Made by a program: the position numbers and the translations under genes
Shown here: positions 18,704-26,481 of the stretch, in pieces
How positions within the stretch are numbered: the first letter of the stretch is position 1
How the letters are laid out: every line of letters starts with the position of its first letter
Notes under the pieces: model-generated
Seen by the model: the letters and a program-made list of their open reading frames with translations, nothing else
Database searches by the model: none
What the model was told of the DNA's origin: nothing
NCBI RefSeq assembly: GCF_003932735.1
Contig: NZ_CP033611.1
Coordinates: forward strand, 1,525,501-1,589,500
From: Rickettsiales endosymbiont of Stachyamoeba lipophora
Lineage (GTDB): Bacteria > Pseudomonadota > Alphaproteobacteria > Rickettsiales > 33-17
Direction of reading: 5' to 3'
Length of the DNA stretch: 64,000 bases

Positions 18704-20347
18704 TTATCTAATTAGATTTATATCACGGTGATTTATATCACGGTCATCTTTAAACACTCTTTTGACCCAAAGTCCTCTATTTGTTAGTGGATTATATGGT
18801 AAAATAGTATCTAATACTTTATGCATAGTAGGTACTCTATTATCTTTTGTTTCTCCTAAATGATCACCGTAGTAATCATAACCTATTTCTTTAGAATATA
18901 CATTGCTAAAAATAATATTAGTAAGCATAGCCCCGCAGGCTGCAATTAATGCAATTGAACTTTTACGAGAAGCCAGAGCAAAACCAATCGCTGTTGAAAT
19001 AATATAACCACCTATACTTAATAAAAACGGTTTTAAATTTAAAATATTCTTAGTATAGGGCTGAATAAAATTATATCTAACGCTGTTATTAAACCTATTA
19101 TACCCCTTATGTTCAATTAACAATTCATTAATAGTATTAAAATGATCTTTTAGAACATTACCTGGAGATTTTTGGGTAATCTCAGCCATAATAGAAGGTA
19201 TATCTATATTTTCTTCATAATAAGGTATTTCATAATACATGCTAACAAAAATCCTATTTAGTTTTTGAAAATCATTATTTGAGACATTATTCCCGGCAAT
19301 TATCTTCTCCTTGATCTGATCAACCATATTTTTAACTAATGTGTGTTTTTCTTTTCTAGTAAATTCAATGATATTATAATCATCACCACCTACTCTGTCA
19401 CAATATGTATTATATACATTTATTCTGTAAGAGTTTCTATTAAGACGCAATTTAATATTAAAATCCAATATTTTATAAAGTAAGCGAAAATCTAGCTTTG
19501 TAGGATTTTCTTTATTTATTATCTGTTGGCTTGCTGAGTTAAATATTGCGGAATAAAAAGTTTTTAACTCTAGCTCAGTAAATCTATTTTTATTCGTAGA
19601 TTTGGTATTTAGCATAGTTAACAACTCTGCCATTTTGTTTAGATTATCTGCCGAAAAGTTAGTAAGAATGGCATTTTTCAAATTATCTAAAAATAGGCTT
19701 TTATTTTTTAATTCAAAAGCACATTCACTACCATCATAATTGTAAAGAGTAATATTACATAATAATGCTATTAACGGATGTGTAGCAGTATTTAAGCCAG
19801 AACCCGTATTAGAAGAGCCAAGTGCTTCAAATAAATTTTTTAAATCTGCAGTCGTAAATTCTTCATTAAATTGCTTGTTAATTATATTTTGATATTTATT
19901 TATGCTTGCTGTAATTTTGCTCCTTAAAGGTGCTAGGTTTATATACGCTTTTAAATCTAAAAAATTAATATCAGGCTCAGTAGTTAATTTATCAAATTCA
20001 GCTATTAATAATTGCATTAGCTCTTCAGCAAAACAATCATCTACAGCTTCAAAAAATGCTTGGAGATCAACATCAGTCATGTCGCTCTTTAGTAGCTCAC
20101 ACAATTCTTGTTCAAATCCATTCATCAACGAAAGAAAAGCATGAAGCTTTTCTTTCGTTGATGAATCATCTTGATAACGCCTATCAGGGTGATGAACATT
20201 TGTTATTTTTTTTAGCAAATTTTTACGTATTATCGTAGTATCAAGTGTGAATTCAATTCCTAGATGGTTAAAAAATTCTATCATTGTTAGATTATGATTT
20301 TGTATCTCTTCTAAACTATAGTTCCTTAAGTTATTTTTATTTAACAT
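18704..20347 (-). CDS. J-domain (DnaJ-like) membrane protein of unknown function
   Basis: Residues about 20-75 read as a divergent J-domain: MIEFFNHLGIEFTLDTTIIR, then the diagnostic HPD in NVHHPDRRYQDD, and a following helix. This domain would recruit a DnaK-type Hsp70. The rest (about 80-440) is helical and unfamiliar. A hydrophobic pair near residues 450-495 (LLSIGGYIISTAIGFALA, SIALIAACGAMLTNIIF) probably spans the membrane. The tail is short and polar. It is not a canonical DnaJ: no G/F region or zinc-finger cysteines. Possible roles are membrane Hsp70 recruitment or a host-directed effector; neither is shown. Confidence 0.65.
   Translation of the reverse strand: MLNKNNLRNYSLEEIQNHNLTMIEFFNHLGIEFTLDTTIIRKNLLKKITNVHHPDRRYQDDSSTKEKLHAFLSLMNGFEQELCELLKSDMTDVDLQAFFEAVDDCFAEELMQLLIAEFDKLTTEPDINFLDLKAYINLAPLRSKITASINKYQNIINKQFNEEFTTADLKNLFEALGSSNTGSGLNTATHPLIALLCNITLYNYDGSECAFELKNKSLFLDNLKNAILTNFSADNLNKMAELLTMLNTKSTNKNRFTELELKTFYSAIFNSASQQIINKENPTKLDFRLLYKILDFNIKLRLNRNSYRINVYNTYCDRVGGDDYNIIEFTRKEKHTLVKNMVDQIKEKIIAGNNVSNNDFQKLNRIFVSMYYEIPYYEENIDIPSIMAEITQKSPGNVLKDHFNTINELLIEHKGYNRFNNSVRYNFIQPYTKNILNLKPFLLSIGGYIISTAIGFALASRKSSIALIAACGAMLTNIIFSNVYSKEIGYDYYGDHLGETKDNRVPTMHKVLDTILPYNPLTNRGLWVKRVFKDDRDINHRDINLIR
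20120..20166. repeat. 21-bp perfect inverted repeat inside the J-domain gene
   Basis: Arms at 20120-20140 (ATTCATCAACGAAAGAAAAG plus C) and 20146-20166 are perfect reverse complements separated by ATGAA. The repeat falls in the helix after the HPD motif (encoding around STKEKLHAFLSLMN). Such a long hairpin is unusual inside a coding region. Confidence 0.8.
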
Positions 20348-20405
20348 AATAGTTATGTCACTTCCCTTAGTTTTATAATTTATTATAAAATATTATCTAT
20401 AATGT

Positions 20406-20920
20406 TTAACTATATTTTCTATATAATTGTAAGGCCACTACTGGAATAAATAACAATATACTCCAAGAGACTTCTTCTAATACATCATATGAATAAATAC
20501 TAATGTTTTTACAAAATATGCTTTTTTGTGTAACTCTTTCCACGTGATAAATCTTAATTTTTAAACCAAGCAATTGCTGCTAGTAATAGCTAAGGCTAGC
20601 ATTATTAAGCTGAAAGCTATAGTTGCAGGAATAATAACAGGATGAAGAAATAAAAAAAGTAACATTGTTACTATCCCCCCTCATTTAACAACAAAACATA
20701 AAATATGTAAACACATATAAATAAAGGAAGCTCTTCCTATTAAGTGTCGATAATGATTAATTTTTTTATCCATATATTCGTAGGAAAAAGTTTTTGAAGT
20801 GGATTTAATACTACTCCTAGTAACAGCAAACTTAACGCTATAACCACTATAAAAAAACAAATATTTTATGTGGTTTATTATTAACCAGCAACAAACCTAG
20901 CAAGATTAAGGCAGGGCGGT
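20406..20920 (-). pseudogene. Decayed msrQ-like (YedZ) heme membrane protein gene
   Basis: Reading the minus strand across several frameshifts gives ordered pieces of an MsrQ-like protein: RPALILLGLLLVNN, ALSLLLLGVVLNPLQKLFP, then RHLIGRASFIYMCLHILC (compare MsrQ RRxLGLxAFxYxxLHxxxY), HPVIIPATIAFSLIMLALAITS (compare RPYxxxGxxALxxLxPLALTS), and a C-terminal DVLEEVSWSILLFIPVVALQLYRK ending at a TAA at 20406-20408. MsrQ is the membrane heme partner of the periplasmic methionine sulfoxide reductase MsrP. No single frame is intact, so the gene is dead. The assignment rests on piecewise similarity judged from memory. Confidence 0.45.
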
Positions 20921-21059
20921 TTAACTAAATTCCACTTTAGATATCTAAATTTAAATTTTATACTTATCATTATAGCTAATATAAAAGTTAATACATAATT
21001 GCCAAAGTATGTAAAAAAAATTAATTTAACATTAATTAGCATTTATTGCAAAACTTTGT

Positions 21060-21087
21060 TTGACTTTTTACAATTGATACATAGAAT
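21060..21087 (+). promoter_or_regulatory. Candidate sigma70-type promoter of the cold-shock gene
   Basis: TTGACT (21060-21065), a 16-nt spacer and TAGAAT (21082-21087) match the consensus fairly well. Transcription from here would give a 5' leader of about 130 nt before the ATG at 21227, similar to the long leaders of cspA-type mRNAs. Prediction by eye only. Confidence 0.35.
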
Positions 21088-21226
21088 ATATTTATTCGAC
21101 TACTTATAGAATATTGGTTGATTATACTTACTTTAATAATTAAATTTTTAAAATAGATAATCTCCTTTACTTCACTAAAAATAAAGTTACTCGAATGATT
21201 TTAAGACTACCAAAAGGAGATTACTA

Positions 21227-21430
21227 ATGCTGCAAGGCAAAATTAAATGGTTTAATTATAACAAAGGCTATGGATTCGTTCAGCCTGATAACGGTGATAA
21301 AGATGTTTTCGTACATATTTCAGCTTTAGAAAAAGCTGGTATCAATGTTAACGACGGGGATTTAGTTTCATATGAGCTTTCAACCCAAAAAGGCAGAACA
21401 TCAGCTGTTAACTTGAAAAAATTAGATTAG
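21227..21430 (+). CDS. Cold-shock domain protein (CspA family)
   Basis: This 67-aa single cold-shock domain has the RNP1 motif NKGYGFVQPD and RNP2 DVFVHISAL, preceded by GKIKWFNY. It binds single-stranded RNA and DNA and acts as an RNA chaperone. A strong AAAGGAG site lies just before the ATG. A long leader upstream and a clean hairpin terminator downstream make it a stand-alone unit. Confidence 0.96.
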   Translation: MLQGKIKWFNYNKGYGFVQPDNGDKDVFVHISALEKAGINVNDGDLVSYELSTQKGRTSAVNLKKLD

Positions 21431-21470
21431 AAGCGTAGAAAATAAAATCTACCTACTAAATAATTAGGCT

Positions 21471-21503
21471 AAAGTCACTTGTAAATTGCAAGTGACTTTT
21501 TTT
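21471..21503 (+). terminator. Rho-independent terminator of the cold-shock gene
   Basis: AAAGTCACTTG and CAAGTGACTTT form an 11-bp stem with a 7-nt loop, followed by a run of T. It lies about 40 nt after the stop codon. Confidence 0.85.
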
Positions 21504-21959
21504 ATTTTCATAAATAGAAAGATAATTTATTATCCATCTCTCAAGACGGTAATAAGAAGAATTTCTAGAAAAAATGTTGCCATAAAACAAGCTGGTTTTA
21601 ATATTAAAATTACTTTTTATGCTGCAGTTTTTTAAAAGTAAGTAATATTACCAAGATTTCTTTATAGCAGTAAAAAATTATTAATAAAATATGCAAATAA
21701 TTTTAAATTTCAAATAGATTATTAGGATAATATTTGATTTATTTACACCAGCATTTGCATAGAAATTCAGCCAAGCTCTTTATTAGTGGTTTAAAAACTT
21801 TTGTTATAGATGAAAATTTTACATTGATAGTAAAGCCTATTTCAAAAGATATTTAGCGGCTTGTAGGAAAAAATACCAAATAAATAGCTTAATGCCATAA
21901 TCCTCTCTCCGGCTTAACTATGCCCAGTATATCTTAATAAATTTTTTATCAAAAGATAA
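21504..21959. other. Intergenic with short coding-like remnants
   Basis: Two scraps on the plus strand look like protein ends. One reads VAIKQAGFNIKITFYAAVF up to a TAA near 21635. The other runs from 21731 to the TAG at 21854-21856 and contains NSAKLFISGLKTFVIDENF. Neither has a start codon or a family I recognise. They are probably relics of decayed genes. Confidence 0.3.
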
Positions 21960-22013
21960 GAAATATTTAAAATAATAGTATTAATTGAACCATATAATTC
22001 TGCTTATCCTGAT

Positions 22014-22481
22014 ATGTTTCAAACAAAATCCCAAGCAATTCAAAAAGCTTTAGGAACAAATTGTATTACAGTTCATCATATTGGCAGCACCTCAGTCCCT
22101 TACTTAGCTGCCAAACCAATTATTGATATTTTACCTGTAGTAAAAGATATTAGGATAGTAGATCAACATACCCTCTCAATGAACAATTTAGGTTATGAGG
22201 CTAAAGGTGAGCATGGAATACCTTTTAGAAGATTTTTTAAAAAAGAAGGTTTTAATGTACATGCTTTTGAGGTGGCAAGCCCAGAAATAAGCAAACATTT
22301 ATTATTTGCTCAGTTTTTGATGAAGCACCCTGAAATCTGTACACAATATGAACAGCTTAAATTTAACCTAGCTAAGCAATTTCCTAATGATATAACTTCA
22401 TATTGTTTAGGCAAGGACACTTTCATTAGGGAAATATTTAAAAATGCTTTTAATAAACTAATTAAGGCAAGTTTTTACTGA
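22014..22481 (+). CDS. GrpB/UPF0157 nucleotidyltransferase-like protein, probably decaying
   Basis: The GrpB signature VHHIGSTSVPYLAAKPIIDILPVV is clear, followed by GIPFRRFFKK and VHAFEVASPEI. GrpB proteins belong to the nucleotidyltransferase fold; their role is poorly known. The conserved N-terminus (VLIEPYNSAYPDMF) continues upstream of the ATG at 22014 to a stop at 21957-21959 with no ATG, GTG or TTG, so the original start seems lost or is a rare codon. The frame ends at 22481, where the next frame continues into an acetyltransferase sequence. This suggests a former GrpB-GNAT fusion. Confidence 0.7.
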   Translation: MFQTKSQAIQKALGTNCITVHHIGSTSVPYLAAKPIIDILPVVKDIRIVDQHTLSMNNLGYEAKGEHGIPFRRFFKKEGFNVHAFEVASPEISKHLLFAQFLMKHPEICTQYEQLKFNLAKQFPNDITSYCLGKDTFIREIFKNAFNKLIKASFY

Positions 22482-22883
22482 TTATGAACAAGCTGAATAT
22501 GCCCGTATTTGCAAAGAGCAAATATTTGATCCTCTAAATATTATTGATGAGGTTAATCCCTCTTCCCTGCATAATATTAATCATTTCCTCTGGGGATCAA
22601 AATCATTGGCATAATCTAAATAGAATTTTTAGCAAATAATAGTTGTATTTTACGCAGCATAGCAATTGATGCAGTAATGCAAAACAAAGGTTATGGCGCC
22701 AGTTTAATTCATTTAATTGAGAAATGGGCTCTGTATCAAGAAAAACATACAATATATTTACATGCTCCTGAGACTGCTCTTAATTTTTATTTACATGCAG
22801 GATATTCTATAATGAACTTTGAAGATTCTAATAGAATTAGTAAAACTAATCAGATTGATTTAGGCAAAGCTCTTACTTAATAG
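22474..22883 (+). pseudogene. GNAT acetyltransferase remnant, frameshifted
   Basis: Directly at the GrpB stop, the next frame reads RQVFTDYEQAEYARICKEQI and FDPLNIIDEVNPSS, then stops near 22614. A third frame carries CILRSIAIDAVMQNKGYGAS, the acetyl-CoA-binding motif of GNAT enzymes (Q/RxxGxG/A), and ends HAPETALNFYLHAGYS. An ATG at 22677 gives a 67-aa frame, but it lacks the upstream strands of the fold. At least one frameshift separates the halves. The gene is therefore dead or the assembly contains errors. Confidence 0.6.
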
Positions 22884-22979
22884 AAAATTTTATCTTTTTT
22901 CACTTTGTTTGTAATATAATTTTTTGCTTAACTAAATTAAAATAGCAATAAAGTTAAAATTACACTTTTAAGGTTAAGT

Positions 22980-23399
22980 ATGGTGCGTTCTTATAAAAAT
23001 TATTCTTTACCGATTGATTATGATCCTCATTACGACCCTACTTATATGTCAGAGGAGATGCTAGCCTATTTCTATAAAATTCTTACTATACTTTTTACTA
23101 GAATAGCTAATAAAGAAGATGAGACAATTCATGCATATGAAGAAGAAAATAGTAGATTTCCTGACCATGTAGATCAAGGAACGTTAGAAGAAATTTATGA
23201 ACAAGAATTTGCCAGCGAAGAAGTATTAGATTTTATTAAAAAAGAAGTATTAGCTGCATTAGAAAGAATTAAACAAGGCAACTTTGGTTTTTGCGAAGAA
23301 ACAGAAGAAGCAATTGGATTAGAGCGCTTACTGGCTGTGCCCTATGCTAGATATACTGCCGCCGTTCAAGAAGAAAAAGAACATAGCAAATCCTTATAA
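22980..23399 (+). CDS. dksA: DksA-family RNA polymerase-binding transcription factor
   Basis: The 139-aa protein has the DksA fold: an N-terminal segment, a long coiled coil (about 30-105) with DHVDQGTLEEIYEQEF at the tip region, and a C-terminal globule GNFGFCEETEEAIGLERLLAVPYARYT. Three of the four zinc-finger cysteines are replaced, as in alphaproteobacterial DksA proteins, so it probably folds without zinc. DksA works with ppGpp in the RNA polymerase secondary channel. It stands alone. Confidence 0.85.
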   Translation: MVRSYKNYSLPIDYDPHYDPTYMSEEMLAYFYKILTILFTRIANKEDETIHAYEEENSRFPDHVDQGTLEEIYEQEFASEEVLDFIKKEVLAALERIKQGNFGFCEETEEAIGLERLLAVPYARYTAAVQEEKEHSKSL

Positions 23400-23563
23400 A
23401 TTGGGTCTCTTAAAAGGTATAGATTTAACATACTAAGTTCCTCCTCCCTTGCCTATCCTGTAAAGAGTATTGTTTCAAAAAAAATTTAAAATTTTAAAAA
23501 ATTTATTTGCAATTTAAAATTGAAATACTTAACTTAAATAATACACACTTAGATGGGGGAAAA

Positions 23564-23809
23564 ATGGAAAGCACATTTAAAAATATTAAAGAATTTACAC
23601 CAAACAATGATAACAGCCTTAAACAACAAGTTTTAGATTGCCTTAATGGGCTAGAATTTCCAGTAGATAAAGATGATATAATTGATCATGCTGAACAAAG
23701 CGAAAATGCATGGGAAGTTATGAGACTAATCTATAAAATGGGTGATAAAGAATATAGTAATAATCAAGATATCTCATTAGAAATCCAAGAGATAATGAAT
23801 AACAGTTAA
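23564..23809 (+). CDS. DUF2795 family small protein
   Basis: The ATG at 23564 follows a GGGGGA ribosome binding site. An earlier in-frame ATG at 23507 lacks one. The 81-aa product contains the DUF2795 pattern: VLDCLNGLEFPVDKDDIIDH (compare LKGIxYPAxKxxLVxxA), AWEVMRLIYKMGDKEYSNNQ and DISLEIQEI. Function is unknown; such proteins are often stress-related. A paralogue lies at 25180. Confidence 0.7.
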   Translation: MESTFKNIKEFTPNNDNSLKQQVLDCLNGLEFPVDKDDIIDHAEQSENAWEVMRLIYKMGDKEYSNNQDISLEIQEIMNNS

Positions 23810-23825
23810 AGTTTTACTTTAAGTT

Positions 23826-23861
23826 AATTAACAGATAATATTTACAGATTATCTGTTAATT
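23826..23861 (+). terminator. Terminator after the first DUF2795 gene
   Basis: AATTAACAGATAAT and ATTATCTGTTAATT are perfect 14-bp arms with an 8-nt loop, starting 17 nt after the stop. Confidence 0.7.
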
Positions 23862-24174
23862 TTATATTAAACATTAATAGCACAAAAGCTGCTATCCTGC
23901 AGTAAATGTTCCTGAATAACAGAGTAAATCATTGTAATTTTTGAAGAACACTAAGAACTTTCAATCAATATTTATTAACTACAGCTAAGTGCGGTTAAAA
24001 TAAAACTCTATTATGGAACCTTCACCGCAATTTCATTAACTATAAGAGTTAAAATAGAAGTTCATAATAAGCAATATAACTAAGGTTTCACAACATTATA
24101 TATAAATTATTAGTTGCAAGTTTATAGCTTTTTGAAGCTTATTTTATAGATAATTCTCTTATAAGGAATTGCGC
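23862..24174. other. Intergenic, nothing recognised
   Basis: No open frame of useful length, RNA structure or repeat stands out in this AT-rich stretch between converging genes. Confidence 0.3.
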
Positions 24175-24987
24175 CTATATTATTTTGCTTAGCAATAAAT
24201 CATAAGCATTATCAGGTTCTATTTTTTCTAGTTCAATAATATTATGGCGCAGCACATCAATAACTTGCTGCGGATTTTTTTCAATTAACTTAAACCACTT
24301 ATCATCCTGATAGTTAATTTTATTAAACAGTATTGGATGAGCAGTATAAAGTGCAAAAAACTTTTTGCCTAAATCATAGCTTAGCTTGCTTAAAATTATT
24401 GCAACAACGCGTGAAGTTTGAAAATGATGATAGTCTATTGGCTCATTCCATCTTCCTCCCCATATCGAAAAACCATTTTTAGCAAATATTTCAACTATAT
24501 CTTCAACCATGCCGGCTCTAGGGTTATGGCGATTAAGAAAAGCAGTACCTTGATAAGGGAGAACTTGTGTTAAGCCATCCTTCGCTTTATCAGTAACTAT
24601 ATAGGGATTTTGAATAGGATTAATGTCAATAGCTAACCCATAAGCATGTATTGAAGGAATAGAGCTATTACCGGTTACAAATCTAGGATTAAAGCTTGAG
24701 CTGTTATTATCACTCATTGAAAGCTCATCATCACCTTGATAATATTTCATAGGGCGTGCTTTATGAATTGGAAATTTATGTTTATGCAGCTCTTTAAAGA
24801 TTTGCACTACATTATCTTTGGTAACATCTAAAACTTCAATCTCTCCTGCCTGCTCTTTACCTTCAAAGTCATAATGCTTAAAGCTTACAGCAATGATACG
24901 ATCAACAGAAATAGGATTTGCCAACACTAAATTGCTCATAATTAAAATAAAAATAATGTTTGTTTGAATAAATAACGCAACTCTCAT
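24175..24987 (-). CDS. M15-family peptidoglycan peptidase, exported
   Basis: The N-terminus (MRVALFIQTNIIFILIMSNLVLA) is a signal peptide or anchor. The metal motif SIHAYGLAID (S112, H114, G117, D121) matches SxHxxGxAxD of M15 D-Ala-D-Ala carboxypeptidases and L-Ala-D-Glu endopeptidases. The second motif, DYHHFQ (near residue 196), supplies the remaining His. It also has WGGRWNEPIDYHHF, typical of the M15C group. It likely trims peptidoglycan peptides in the periplasm. The 270-aa length fits. Confidence 0.85.
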   Translation of the reverse strand: MRVALFIQTNIIFILIMSNLVLANPISVDRIIAVSFKHYDFEGKEQAGEIEVLDVTKDNVVQIFKELHKHKFPIHKARPMKYYQGDDELSMSDNNSSSFNPRFVTGNSSIPSIHAYGLAIDINPIQNPYIVTDKAKDGLTQVLPYQGTAFLNRHNPRAGMVEDIVEIFAKNGFSIWGGRWNEPIDYHHFQTSRVVAIILSKLSYDLGKKFFALYTAHPILFNKINYQDDKWFKLIEKNPQQVIDVLRHNIIELEKIEPDNAYDLLLSKII

Positions 24988-25179
24988 CTACAACCTAATA
25001 TACATACAAAAAATAACTTAACCAAATAAATCATTAAAGCAATCAAATCGCCAACTAAATTTCTAGTATGAGAAAAAACAATTTTTTTCAATTATCAATA
25101 GCTGGTTCCTAAGATTAATCTATATTTTAAGGTAGTCAATTATCTATAACGAAACAAAATTTTAGGGAGGTAAAAAATA

Positions 25180-25425
25180 ATGGTACAAGATAAGAAACAA
25201 GGAACCCATTCAAGAGATTCTCAACAAGGCGAGCACAAAGTTAATGCAGCTGAAATTGAAAGATACCTTAAAGGAATTCATTATCCTGCAAATAAAAATG
25301 ATTTAATAGATCAAGCTAAAAAAAATAATGCTCCTAAAGATATCCTTAATGAGCTACAAGCTTTTGATGATCACCAATATGCAAGCCCTATTGATGTAAG
25401 CAAAGAATTTAGCCGTCATCACTAA
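25180..25425 (+). CDS. DUF2795 family small protein (second copy)
   Basis: The 81-aa product has a strong AGGGAGG site before the ATG. The DUF2795 core is clear: IERYLKGIHYPANKNDLIDQ, then AKKNNAPKDILNELQAFDDH and QYASPIDVSKEF. The N-terminus is hydrophilic (KKQGTHSRDSQQGEHK). It is closer to the family consensus than the copy at 23564. Function is unknown. Confidence 0.8.
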   Translation: MVQDKKQGTHSRDSQQGEHKVNAAEIERYLKGIHYPANKNDLIDQAKKNNAPKDILNELQAFDDHQYASPIDVSKEFSRHH

Positions 25426-25758
25426 AGTTACCTTAAAGCTAGATTATTTACATCTAATTAATAGCTGAGAAAGAAGTAAGATAATAAAAGCAAGTATGGA
25501 TAATGAATAAAAGTGAATAACTCTGCTGATCGTGATTATAGCAATCTAAACAGAGTTAATAAAAGAATGAGAACTTATTATGTTAACTAAAATAAAAGCC
25601 ACAACCAGTTGAAGTTGTGTTTAATTTTTATTGAATGTTAACTAAGTTTAAATTTAATTCAAGCTACCTATTGATAGGCTATTTATACTAACTCTAGCTA
25701 TTCTAAAATTCATCTAGTTAGTGTTACTATCAATTAGTTGACTACCAAAATTTGATAC
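25426..25758. other. Intergenic, no gene recognised
   Basis: AT-rich, with a weak hairpin (CACAAC...GTTGTG near 25600-25620) that might end the DUF2795 transcript. No coding signal. Confidence 0.3.
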
Positions 25759-25787
25759 AAAAAGCCAGGTTCAATTCCTGGCTTTTT
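25759..25787. terminator. Strong terminator hairpin, serves rpmG
   Basis: AAAAAGCCAGG and CCTGGCTTTTT form an 11-bp stem with a 7-nt loop, 25 nt after the rpmG stop on the minus strand. It is symmetric, so it can act both ways. Confidence 0.8.
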
Positions 25788-25812
25788 GTATTAATACATT
25801 AAAAGCGCTAAA

Positions 25813-25986
25813 TTATTTTAATTTAGTTTCTTTAAACAACACATGCTTACGAGCTCTAGGATCATATTTCATAAATTCTAATTTATGAGTAATCTTTTTT
25901 GGATTTTTCTTAGCTACATAAAAATAGCCAGTTCCTGCTGTGCTTTCTAATTTAATTTTAATTGAGCCCTTATTTTTTTTAGCCAT
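25813..25986 (-). CDS. rpmG: 50S ribosomal protein L33
   Basis: A 57-aa frame, easily overlooked for its size, reads [20 protein letters not shown], then [11 protein letters not shown] and [18 protein letters not shown]. This is the alphaproteobacterial L33 pattern without zinc-binding cysteines (C- type). GGAAAC before the ATG on the minus strand is a weak ribosome binding site. It has its own terminator and is monocistronic. Confidence 0.95.
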   Translation of the reverse strand: MAKKNKGSIKIKLESTAGTGYFYVAKKNPKKITHKLEFMKYDPRARKHVLFKETKLK

Positions 25987-26427
25987 TTTAGTTTCCTTCA
26001 GAATTTTTTATTTAAATTAGTAAAATATAGTATTTTGTCAAGCAAAGCTTTAATTTACGTCTTTATTTAGCTATATAATAAATATTGATGCATTACAAAT
26101 AATAAGAATGAAAGGATTTGTTATCAGTTGCTATATTTACTCTAAACAGTACTATTCCACCATAATTCTTATTAATCTACGATTCATATAAATAATAAGT
26201 ATACGTTCTTAGCCATTACATAAGTTTTACTGGGTATCCCTTCTCTTTTGAATTTTTCCTTTTCCCATAGCAAGAATATAGGATTAGATCTTTTTTGTAA
26301 TCATATCTGCAGCTTCTAAATAAAATTTATTGCCACTTGCTATCGATATTTTAGTATATTTTGCTAAGTTAGTCCTTACATTGATCGGCTAACCGGCTTA
26401 AAGTTATTCACCTAAGCAAGAACATTA
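25987..26427. other. Intergenic, no intact gene
   Basis: No convincing gene. On the minus strand a short run near 26310-26370 (ISIASGNKFYLEAADMITKK) looks coding but is stopped on both sides. The upstream part should hold the rpmG promoter, which I could not locate. Confidence 0.3.
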
Positions 26428-26450
26428 TAAGAGCGCTTTAGACGCTCTTA
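26428..26450 (-). terminator. Weak hairpin after the D-Ala carboxypeptidase gene
   Basis: TAAGAGCG and CGCTCTTA form an 8-bp stem with a 7-nt loop, about 30 nt after the stop. There is no long T run, so termination is uncertain. Confidence 0.4.
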
Positions 26451-26481
26451 ACAACATGATTTACTATAGAATTTTTGCTCT

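Noticed and set aside
22677-22880. Independent 67-aa acetyltransferase gene
   Set aside because: It lacks the N-terminal strands of the GNAT fold, and the missing part lies upstream in another frame, so it is a fragment of a broken gene.
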